A stretch of 64,000 nt of DNA from Wuchereria bancrofti (taxonomy: Eukaryota; Nematoda; Chromadorea; Rhabditida; Onchocercidae), in the NCBI GenBank assembly GCA_005281725.1, contig SSBO01000004.1, positions 124,001 to 188,000 of the forward strand, given 5' to 3'. Position 1 is the first letter of the stretch. Each line of letters begins with the position of its first letter. A model generated the notes under the pieces. The model saw only the letters and a list, made by a program, of their open reading frames with translations. It had not been told where the DNA came from and ran no database searches. Positions 36,443 to 47,274 of the stretch are shown in pieces. The position numbers were made by a program, and so were the translations under genes.

Positions 36443-39400
36443 ATAATTACGTTCTCATCAACTAAACATTTAAATTTTTTTAACATATTACTTTACTGCT
36501 AATTTTATGATTTTTTTAATTTTCAAAAATTTTTCATAATTTCTTTTTTTTTTACAGAAAAAACCCAGTAATAGATCCAGCAGTTACCACCAAACTTTTC
36601 CGTTTTCTTCTCTTTCCATAAAATTTTGTTCATTTTGTCGTGAAATTTGGGGTTCAGTCTGAATACAACTTGTGACTTAGAGTCGAATTGGACTTTCGTA
36701 CTCAAAAGCTCAAAGGCCTTCCTTGTTTGTTATTGTAGTTGGTATAGACGAATGCGTTGAATGATAGGTCTGCTGTAACCATTTTATTCGTTAACAACCA
36801 CAATACATAGGTATTAATCTATAGCAACAATACTGATAATTTCGTAGTATATTTACGAATGAGATAAAATGAATAAATGGATAAATTGAAGGGGAAATGA
36901 ACTGAATTGTGAATGAGGGAGAGAAGCCGGATTGTAACTTACTGGTAAGGAAAAAACTGAGAAAACTGATTGAGACAAAGGATTTAAATGCTTATATAGT
37001 GGGCACTGACTTGCAACAAGAGCATTATTATTGAGTAAAGAGCTATCAGGTGATCTTTACTCTTTATATAGTAAGAGATGGGTTTTAATACTGTCAGTTT
37101 CTCATCTCATAAAAATGACTCTTAGATTAGAAAACCTTTACAACATTTCTACATTCCAAGCAAATTTGGTTTGGAACAAAGGAGTAATTTTTAACATTAA
37201 ACAATTCACATACTCTTTGTTATCAGTTATCAGTTGAAAATGTCTAGAGGCAGATAAGCTCAACTACAATGGGAGGATAAGTGTTGAAATAATGATTGCT
37301 TACATGATGTATAATTTGAAACAGTTTTACATGTCTAATGTTCAATTAAAACGAATTTTAGTATTATGGGTTAATACAATTTTATTGATGTATTTTGTAA
37401 GTTATTTGGAGGTTTGCGAGATTACTTTGAGTTTTGGCACATTTTAAAGATTTTTGCTTTGAAAAAATTTTTCTAACACTGTTGTTTCCCTTGTTATTTA
37501 TTAGTATTTCATTATTTATTATTTTAATTATTATCAATTCAGTTAGGGTGTATGACAGTAAATCTATTTTGCTCATATTAATGAACAAAAAAAGAAATTT
37601 AATTTTCAAATTTCATTTTTTCTTATTTAATTTAACAAGAAAGTAAGAACAATCAATACACATTAAAAGTGTAACGCGCATTATTGGTGTGTTAACAATT
37701 TTGCAATAGTTTCCTTTCCAATTCATTTTTTTTTTATTTTTGCATTTCATATCTAATTGTCTTGTCAAATGTTTTACAATACTTCTTCCTGATTGCTATT
37801 AAAAGTTTTTATTCCAAATTCTAAAAACTCCATATATGAATGATAAGATATTAATAGACTGTAATTAATGATTAGAGCAATTACCAATTCATGAAATTAT
37901 TTAGCACTAAAATGAATTCAATCAAAATTGACACTTTAAAAGGCTTAATCCTTTAATTATTTTAATATTCAATTTATTATTTTTCTATTAAATATAATAA
38001 TTGATTATAACAATTATTTATCACATTAATTAAATGAGTAATAATTTTGTTAATACAAAAAAAAAGAACTGTTCATAAAATAAGGTCTAAAATTGTTGAA
38101 CAAATATAGAATTTATTCTGATTATTAAAGATTATGGAATTTATTGTTGCTAAAAGTAAGTAAAATTTGAGAATGTATGTACAGGTTAATATTAATTCTT
38201 TAATTCTACTTTTATTTTATATTAATTCTTGTTTGCTAAAAGAATAATGAATTTCTTAATGACAGTGTTGATTAAATTTGATAATACAAAAAAAAGAAAA
38301 AGAAAAACAGTATATTTAAGTATAATTGTCGTCGCGATATTTTTGTTTAGTCGCCTTAATTGATTAAAATTGTGATAAAAAAAGATAACCGAAAGAAACG
38401 AGATTAATAATTATTTAGGGTCAATTTTTGAATATTTATTTATTTTTTGTACTTCTAACTTTAAGACAATTTCCTCGGGATATTTCATACATGTTGAATA
38501 AAATGAGTGAAAAATTGATTGTTTTTTATTTCGTTTTTTTCAAAAAGAAAAAAAAAACATTAATTATTAATGATATAAGAAATTTCTATTTGCAAAAATT
38601 TTTCACAGTAAATTCAACAGTTAGTAAAAATATTGATAATTCAACTAGTTTTTCACTCATTTTTTTTAGCAATCACAACTTTCTATTGTTGAAATGGTGA
38701 CATTGATGACAGGCACTGTAGTAAAATGTTTGCTTGGCATTCATATTCATCTTATCATTTTCAATTAAACATTTTTCATTTTCTTTTTTCTTCTTGCTTT
38801 TTTTCATGCATTTTTTTTTGATTGTGAAATAAATTCAGTTTTTAATTGTAAATTATTGTCGATCTTATCTTTGTATCATTTCTGTATCTCAATGGTTATA
38901 TTTTACTCTTGTACTTTTCACTATTTTCATTTCTCTTTTTTTCTTATCATCTTCATTTTTTATTTTTTTACTTCACACATTCATAGTTATATCAATCAAA
39001 CGATCATTTCTAGCATTTGTTTGTTTTTTTTTTCTTTTTTTTCGTCCAATTTCATTTTTGCGATGATACACTTTTTATTTTTTTCTCAAAAACCAAAAAT
39101 GAAAAAATTTGCTATGAATTGAAAAATAATGCAAAAAAAAACTTTTGATGGAACATAAAGTATTTTTCGAGTACATGTATTATTTTTTATTTTTTAATTG
39201 AAAATTTCCACTTCATTCATAGGTATTCTTTTCCCTCTCGCCCCCTCTCTCTCAATCTATTGTGCCTTTTTTCTTTTTGTCATTAAATTTTTATTTCTTC
39301 ATTTGAGATTTTTTTTAGTGGAATCGAATTGCCTCAAATAAAACACCGTAGCTTGCTTACTTTGCAAAAAGAAGTTCAATCATAACAATATGCTGAAATT

Positions 39401-41819
39401 TTGAGAAGTGAGAAAAAATGAAGTTGATAAGGATGAAATAGAGCAATTACGCTAAAATAAGAATTTTCAACATTTTTAAAGTTGTTATTATTACTATTAT
39501 CATTAATTGTTGTTATTAGCATTATTATATTATTATTTTTGCTCATTTTAGAATTGTTATGAATCATTGTAAGCAGTAGTACCATCATTTTTGAATAATT
39601 CTTATTTTTAATATTACAACACAAATTATTGCTCCTCAGACTATGCTGTTTCCGTCAACACACTTTAATTATCATCCACATTTTCTGTTTTCATTTAAAA
39701 ATAGAACCGAACAGCAAACAGTTTTCATGCTGTTAATTGTTGCTACATTTTGCGCTTATTAAATCACAGAGTCTTTTTTTCTTTTTTGTTATTATTATTA
39801 TTCAAAACAACTAATAATCCTTCATAAATGAAATTTATAGACGAATATTAGTCATTTATTGGCCTATTAAATAAACCTTTGCTTATTTATCAACCTATCA
39901 GATAAACTTTGCTTATTTATCAGTAACTATGTTCATTACATAGACTATAAGTCAATCATTTCCAACTGACAAAAAATTTATTATGTACAATAATTTTCTG
40001 TACCATAAATATGAAATATGAAAATTAATTTGGCTAGTTAAAAATATTTTTAGTCCTCATTAATATTTCACATGACATGCGCATTTACTTCTTTTTCCTT
40101 ACCTTTTTTCACTTTTATTTATTTATTTTTTTATTTTATTTATTTATTTTTTGGTCAGATATAATGTTTTATCAAATCTGTTTTGCAAAGTACAAAGGAA
40201 GAAATAATTAGCCATTATTAAGCACACACTTAAAAGAGCCATATATGTTATTTGGCCTTCTTGGCTTTTTTCAAGAGGACTTTCGCTGTCATTAATTAAG
40301 TGTTATAATTATTTGTACTATTTGCTATCTATGCCTTAAATTATGCATTAAATAATGTGAAAAAATTTTTTTTTCCTTTCACATGAATTATAAGAAAATT
40401 TCATAAACTAGAAAAAGCGACTAAAAATTGCTTTTTATTCTGAAAATTTCAACCTTTTTTATCAATCAATTTGTTGTATCTAAAAAGTAAATTTTTATCC
40501 ACATTTCTTTTTTCTTCACTTTTTCTTTTCACTCCATTCAATTCATATTAATAAATTTTAACCAAAAATATGATTTTGTGTTTTCGTTTTGCCTTTTTCT
40601 TTTTTTTTGTGACAAAAACAAAAGAAAATCAAATAACCAAATTTTAATAGCTTTTTTTTTCACTTTTACTTGTTTTTTTCTCTTATTTTCTTTCTTTCTT
40701 TTCTTCTTTTCTTTTTTTCCTTCAGTATTTTACTGAATATATGCTCAATTTACCACTTAAATAAATTTACCATTTGAAAAAAAAGAAAAGGAGTAAAAGA
40801 GAATTTAATCAATTTTTGCATTTTTAATGGAATTAAATAAAAAAAAATGAGAACTGGATTTCAATGTCAATCTTTTCTTCCATTTTTCCTTTTCCTCCTT
40901 TTTTATTTTTTCCCCTCTTTCTTTTTTCTTTTTCTCTTTTTTTTTGCTCTAATAGCACTCAAATGAACTTATATGCTTTAAATAAACTTACTGAAACACT
41001 TCTTTTTTTTTCATTTATTTTCTTTTACCAACTTTTTTTCTCCCTCTCTCCCTCTTTTCAACAATTCTATTCAATAATCTTCTTTTGTTGATTTTATACA
41101 AATTTTTCAATATAAATATTTGCATATAGAAAATTCATTATTAGTTGTTTGTTAGAAGGTGTAAAGTGTTTACCTACAAAATGCTATGATTTCAAGGCAA
41201 TAATAAAATTAAACACATTTCTCTTTTTTTTAAAATTGTTTATACATTTCGACTTCAAATAAATGCTAAAAAGAAAAAGAAAATATCATTTATATATCTA
41301 ATAACTCTTATATGATGTAGCTTTTTCTAGATATTTTAAAATTTATTATTAATAATCTTCATTAGTATTAATATTTATTAAATAAACAAACATTTTTGCG
41401 CTATTAAATACATTAAATTTTTGTTTATGACAATAACAATATTATTCATAATATATAACTTATATATGAGATATTGACTGTCAAATTATTTAATATTTTA
41501 GTATTTCATTAATAATATTCTTACAATTAATAATTGTTTATTCATTTATGTCAATGTTATTATCTTACACATTATGAGATAAATGTTTACACTTACATAT
41601 TCAAAACAAAAATTTTTGACAAATTTTCGTTTTGTTTTTGGATTAAATTCTCACATCATCTTTTCTTTTTTTTACTAGCTGTTCGTTCTCATCATTTTCT
41701 TTCTTTTAAGCATTTTTTTGCCTTTTTTTTAAATAAAGAAAAAGAAAAAAGTAGCACCGGAAGCTCATCAATTTGAAATTTGAGAACTCAGGAAAGATTA
41801 AATGGATTTTGAAGTTATC

Positions 41820-41934
41820 ATATATATACAAATACGTGTGTACGTGCGTGTATGCGTGCATGTGTATGTGTATGTGTGCATGTATTTGTATGTGTCCGTG
41901 TGTGTGCGTATGTGCGTGCGTGTGTGTGTTACGT
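41820..41934. repeat. (TATG/TGCG)n purine-pyrimidine microsatellite
   Basis: About 115 bp of alternating TATA, TGTG, TGCG and CATG units, similar in kind to the tract at 1617-1830. Open frames on both strands through it are repeat products (Cys/Val/Met or His/Thr-rich). Confidence 0.9.
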
Positions 41935-42351
41935 CTTACTGATTCCGTTTCACAATAAATAGTATGAAAATTACGAAAAACGAAGCATAACGGGAAGAGG
42001 GAAGAGTTCTGTTGAAAAGCTATATTACACATCACTTCTTGATATTATCTATCATTCACTTAGTTGCACAAATAAATATTGGAAAACATTTTAGATTTCA
42101 GAAAAATTTTCGCTGTTTTCCCTAAATTGAATTTTGATATTGAAAAAATCTCATTAAAAAAATTAAACATCTAATATTTCCTACCTTTACTATATCTATT
42201 ACAATTATCCATTTATTTATAAAAAATTTTTCAGATTATATAAATGTATTTACTATTTGCTTTATTCAATTATAAAAAAAGGAAAAAAAATCGAATTAAA
42301 TTTGATACATTTATCAGTAAAATGAAAAAAAAGTTTTATCTCTGCTTCGCT

Positions 42352-42495
42352 ATTAATAATAATAATTAACAATAACAAAAATAATAATATTATTAATACT
42401 AGTAATATTAATAATAATAATGATAATAATAATTGGTAGAAATGGTAATATAAATAATAATATTGTTAATAGTAATATATTGGTAATAGCAATAG
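42352..42495. repeat. (AAT)n imperfect microsatellite
   Basis: Runs of AAT/TAATAA broken by occasional G and C, about 145 bp. It sits ~350 bp upstream of the candidate transporter first exon. Confidence 0.85.
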
Positions 42496-42846
42496 TAACA
42501 TTAGCATTAATGCTATAAATGCAGCACAAGCATATTTTCTATAATCGTCGGTTAGCAAGTACTGTTTGATTATTATTCAATTCCAAATAACTAATTAACT
42601 TGTATGTAATTCAGTTCAAAATATGTTATTAGTTTTAAATAAGTAGAATTTTTTTCATAAAAAATACGTATATTACGTATTTTTTACGTATTACGTATAT
42701 TTCATAAAAATAAAAGCATATTTAAAAAAAAATGAAGAAAAATTAATTTTTTTTTCAGCATTCGATGACTGAATTTGGATGTAATTGGAATTATTGCATT
42801 CTATTAAGCAATATTTTGATTCAACTTGTAAAATAAAATTGAAGAA

Positions 42847-42871
42847 ATGACGACAATTGAACTCATATCAA
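42847..42871 (+). other. Candidate upstream first coding exon of the SLC6 gene
   Basis: ATG at 42847 opens 8 codons plus one base, followed by a near-consensus donor (A|GTAAGT at 42871/42872). Splicing to the acceptor at 47271-47272 joins A to GT as a Ser codon and continues directly into the frame of the main transporter ORF, giving an N-terminus MTTIELISS before MTSLTEG. The frame match makes this a plausible alternative or true first exon, but 25 bp with a consensus donor can arise by chance and the intron would be 4.4 kb. Confidence 0.35.
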
Positions 42872-43380
42872 GTAAGTTTCGTCTCAACTTTTGTCATCAA
42901 ATTTATTTATCTATTTCGCTCATTCTCTCCCTCTCTTTTTCTCTCTCTCTTTATCTCTCTCTACATCTTTTTACTTCATTGAAGCAAAAACAATGAAGTG
43001 TGGAGTACGAGAGAGAGAAGGGAAAGAGAAAATAAAGTGCACAAAATGGAGAGTAGAAAGAAAAGTTGCTTTTATGAAAAAACGATGAGTTGTTTATGCT
43101 TATATACAAGCTAAAAGGATGGATAAATTAAACTGAAAATACCTTTTCAAATTAATTGTAGGAATAATTGAATAACTTTAATATGACTTCAAGCTATTTT
43201 TATTTCTTTGTTTTTCATACTTTTCTCTTTTGTTCATCTCTCTCAATCTTTCATTCTTTCTTATTCTTTCCTCTGTCTCTTGCATAATCCCGTCCACTTT
43301 TTTATTCTTTCTTTCCATACTCAAACAAAAACAACTACGAAAGAACCATTTTTTCAAATATTTTTAAAAGCATTTGATAT

Positions 43381-43420
43381 AAATATATCATTTTCATAGA
43401 AATATGAAAATGATATATTT
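43381..43420. repeat. Perfect 18-bp inverted repeat
   Basis: AAATATATCATTTTCATA at 43381-43398 is exactly complementary to TATGAAAATGATATATTT at 43403-43420, with a GAAA loop. It can form a stable DNA or RNA hairpin. Non-coding. Confidence 0.85.
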
Positions 43421-43539
43421 TTTATCTCTTTTCTTTTGAAATTTGTTGGAATTTAAAACTTTCGAAAAGTTTTTCTTTTTTGTTGCCACATATTTTTCTT
43501 TTCTCACTTTTTTCTTTTTTTAAAATTGATTTTTTGAAG

Positions 43540-43752
43540 TTATTGTTATTATTATTTTATTATTTATTATTATTATTATTATTATCATTATTATCATTAT
43601 CATTATTATTATTACTATTATTATTATCAATTGTTATTATTATTATTATCGTTATTATCATTACTATTATTATTACTATTACCATTATTATCATTATTAT
43701 TGTTATTATTATTATTATTACCGCTATTATTGGTATTATTATTGTTACGTTA
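43540..43752. repeat. (ATT)n imperfect microsatellite
   Basis: About 210 bp of ATT/ATC/GTT triplets. It produces isoleucine/leucine-rich open frames on plus and asparagine/isoleucine-rich frames on minus (43480-43802), which are artefacts of the repeat. Confidence 0.9.
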
Positions 43753-44936
43753 TTGTGGAAAAAGTGAGGCACAATTTTGTTGACACTATTTAAACATTGC
43801 ATAAATATATTTTGCTTTTTGATCTTATCATTTCTATCGATATGATTTATTGTTATTTCTTTCTTCCCTCTTTTTTTGCTTTATTTTTGTTAACAATCCT
43901 TTTAATCTGTTGTGATCAAATCAGTTGCGCTACAACAACGATGGCATAATTCGATGAAAATATTTCCAATAATATATGCTATTTTCAAATAATAAAATGA
44001 TATAATTTAGGCGGTTTAAATTTTTTTCAGAATTTAAGACGTAAGAGGAGGAGAAAAAGATGAATGCATTTTGAAAGTACAAATGCATTACGGATTAGTT
44101 TTTTTTTTAGTTCTTCCTGTTTTTTGTTGTTTTTATACTAATTATATGTAATTATATATTCGTTTTGAATACATGCTATTATTTTAAAGACTAAAATTTA
44201 ATTTTTATTTCAAAATATAATTTGAATTCTATTTCAAAGGTTTGTTTAGATCATCCTTCAATAGTTAATTTTAATCTTGTTTCAGAACAGTGATTCAAAT
44301 TCTATTCTCAGTTGATAATAAATTTTACATCATTGATTAATCTGTATCGTATTATAAACGTTGATTTAAATTTTATTTCTTATTTCAAAGGTTCATAGAT
44401 GATTAGAATAATGTTTGTTCTTCGAATTTTAATTCTATCATTCATTATTAAACAATATAATCAAAATTATAATTTCAATTGATTGATAATTTTCTTCCAT
44501 CTTTTCTCATAATTCAATACCATTATTGATTGAATTTCGAATTATTGCATTTAATTTGAATTGTAACATTTATTTCATCTTAGTGATAAAATAAGCATTT
44601 TACGAGTTCTTCAAAATACTTGTCATTTGATTAACTTTTTATTATTTTCATATGTCTAGAAAAAAAAAACTTTTTCAAGCATAATATAACTAAAAAAAGC
44701 AAATGTATTTTCGTTCAACCATGAAGCGTAAGATGTTTTTAAAGTTTAGAGCTTAAGTGAATTTGATTACTGGCAAAATTTTTCCTTCGTCTCAACTTAC
44801 TTACTTTGCCGCTTGACTGCTAGACAGTATTACTGTGAAAATAGGTCAACAATAATATTTGCTAATATGAAAAAGCTAAATTTAATGTGTGACTACTATG
44901 AGAAAAACCTAGCGCCAAAGTGTTTGATCGTGTTTT

Positions 44937-45134
44937 AAAGAAGCTTTCAAGGCTAGAGATGTTTTGATTTCGGCTTAAGGAGATTTTAAGATTAGAGTTG
45001 TTCAACCCATTCATTGACTTAAGAAAAGTTTAGGATCAGAGATGATAAGCAACTCCAGGACAAACTTAATTCGAGCTTAAGAAGTTTTCGAGATTAGAGA
45101 TGCTCAATTCTTGGCTCAAAGAACTTTTGCAGTG
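44937..45134. repeat. Degenerate ~40-58-bp tandem repeat, about 4-5 units
   Basis: Successive units carry GGCTTAAGGAG / GACTTAAGAAAAG / GAGCTTAAGAAG / GGCTCAAAGAAC, each followed by TTTT, then AGATTAGAG or a variant, then ATG and a CAA-containing segment. Units vary in length from about 40 to 58 bp and are well diverged. Non-coding. Confidence 0.65.
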
Positions 45135-45964
45135 TAAAAAATTGTGTCAATAGAAATTTGCTAAAAATCCAATGTCAGCTGTAATACTGATTTAGCTGTC
45201 ATTCAAATATTTGACCAAATGGAAGATGGAAAATAAAAATTATTCCAAATTATTTTATTTTTTCTAAAGTAGATAATAATTAAGTATTCGTAAATAAAAA
45301 ATGCCAAACTACAATTATGAGTAAAATTTATTAACTGTTTTGGGACAAAAATCATTATTTTATTAAAATATTTTGACAAAACAAAAGACCAAACTTTCTC
45401 TCCCATTATAGTTAGATAAAAACAAATGAATTTTTTTCAAATTTCAATTTTTCAAATGATCATTCATTTCTCAGTGATTTATTTATTTGCTTTTTTCTAT
45501 ACAAAATATTCACAAAAGAATTTTTATTGATATCTCTGTTTTTTTTTTCTCTCTCTCATCTCATAACAAATTATTAAATTTTCAATTTTATATATCGTTT
45601 CATATTTCCTCATTTTCTTACGTTCTAATTGTTAAGAACTTGCCATCTTCTTTTTGACATGTTTTAATTTTACTGAAAAAATTTTTAACTTAGTGAATTA
45701 TATAAATAGTTTGAAAATGTTTTGCAAAAAAAAGAACAAAGAAAAAGGATAAAATTAAAAATTTTATTGTAATTATTTGAATGAATCATTTGCTCAAACA
45801 TTTTACCCAGTGACTTCTTTAAAAAAAAAAAATGTTTCTTGCTCTTTGTGTTTTTCTTTTTCAGAAATAAAAATCACTTATTTTCTTTTTTTTTTTCATT
45901 GCTGTTCTACCAATTCTTTTCCTTTTTTGCAAATATTTGATTTCGAAAAAATGCAGTGCTTTAA

Positions 45965-46332
45965 GCTTTATTAGAAGCATTAATGAAAAACAATTAAGAT
46001 TTTATCAAAAGTATTGCAATAGAAATTTGATAAAACTGTTGTAATAAGGTGGTTAAGATTTACTAGAACAATAAGATTTAAAAATAGGATAATTAACTCT
46101 ATCATCAACACTTTAATGAACTCAAATTATCCTATCGCAGTACTTTTAAGAGACCTTATTATCTTACGTCAATACTTTTGGCGGGTCATAATTATTCTCT
46201 CGTAGTGCTTTTAATAAATTTAAACTGTCTTATCGTAATATCTTTGATAGGTATGATTTGTCATTTGCTCGTAATATTTCCAGCAATGTTTAACTCTTTT
46301 ATCATTAGTTCTTTTTATTAATTCAAATTACC
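45965..46332. repeat. Degenerate ~33-bp minisatellite with an inverted left arm
   Basis: From 46093 to 46332 about seven units of 29-36 bp follow the pattern TTATCNTATCGTAATACTTTTNATNAA (for example TTATCCTATCGCAGTACTTT, TTATTCTCTCGTAGTGCTTT, TGTCTTATCGTAATATCTTT). From about 45990 to 46092 similar units occur on the opposite strand (ATCAAAAGTATTGCAATAGA, AAAACTGTTGTAATAAGG), so the array is arranged head to head. Confidence 0.7.
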
Positions 46333-47274
46333 TTAATTGATGAAATGATACGATTCTGTATGACTTATCCTAAATGATAATTGCTCATTGATGATGGGAA
46401 GTAATTTGATTAGTCGATAATTGCGGAAATGTTTCCATTAATTGATTGCATTGCAAATACTTCAATAAGTCCAATTCAACAATATGACATTTTAATTTGA
46501 TCATAGAGAAAAATGTATATGTTTTGTAATAGCAATTTGATTAAACGCCAAGAAAATTTTTCGTTTCTTTACAATTTCAATTTTTCATTCCACTGAAAGC
46601 ATTTCAAAATACCAATTTTAATAATGTATGGGTATGAAATTTGTCATTTTTACTTTCATACGATGATTAAAATTTTTATTTCAAAGCTAATTTATATTTC
46701 AGAATATTAGCAAAATATTTCTATAGTATGAAAAATTTCCTTTTTTCCTCGGAAAAAAAAATAAAATTAGCATATTTTGCTGTCTAAAAAAATTTTTGTT
46801 TAAAATTTTACCTCGAAATTATTTATGCGTTATCAATTTTTTAGTTCGCGGTAGTGGAAGAAAGAGAGAGAGAATAAGAAAAAATGAAACTTATCCAAGT
46901 TATTTTTTTTTTTAAATATACTAAATGCATAAACATTCTCTCTTACAGCGCGTTATATTACAAAGCAAATACAATTTTTTTTTTTTTTGCTTTAAAATAT
47001 TCGTTTTCATTTTTCTAATTGAATTTTCTTTTTATTTTTTTTCAAGTGAAAAAAACTTTTCCCAAAAAAGCAACGAATAATTTGTTTCAAATTTTGTTGA
47101 AATCAGTAATAAAAGAGACAAGCAGCACATTTTAATGATTTTAGATGCTAATTTATGATGGTAATTTATCCCATATTTTCATTTTGATTTCACTATTTCT
47201 TTTATTTACTCTGCAAATTTTACTGAAGAAGACAAATTTTTTAATAACAATTTAAAAAAATATCATTTTCAGGT

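Larger units (their letters stand above)
33701..42846. other. Gene-poor AT-rich region upstream of the SLC6 gene
   Basis: No exon with phased splice sites or recognisable protein on either strand. It contains short ATT/AAT microsatellites (about 34960-35000, 39480-39545), a 20-bp tandem duplicate near 35690 (ACAAGTGTTGTAATATCCTGA type), a two-copy ~30-bp repeat near 39865-39930, an inverted repeat at 36302-36442, an isolated less AT-rich island at about 36560-37130, and long T-rich tracts between 38700 and 41100. The many small ORFs are T-rich Phe/Leu/Ser translations. Confidence 0.6.
42872..47272. other. Repeat-rich region before the main SLC6 start (intron or 5' flank)
   Basis: No coding sequence recognised. 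It holds a CT-rich tract (42915-42965), a perfect 18-bp inverted repeat (43381-43420), the (ATT)n microsatellite, two degenerate minisatellites (44937-45134 and 45965-46332), and loosely repeated TTTGAATTCTATTTCAAAGG motifs between about 44220 and 44560. Confidence 0.6.

Noticed and set aside
43480..43802. Ile/Leu-rich plus ORF and Asn/Ile-rich minus ORF that look like membrane or prion-like proteins
   Set aside because: Translations of the (ATT)n microsatellite.
45965..46332. Array considered as CRISPR-like
   Set aside because: Units are adjacent and all diverged, with no constant repeat and unique spacers, and the context is eukaryotic.
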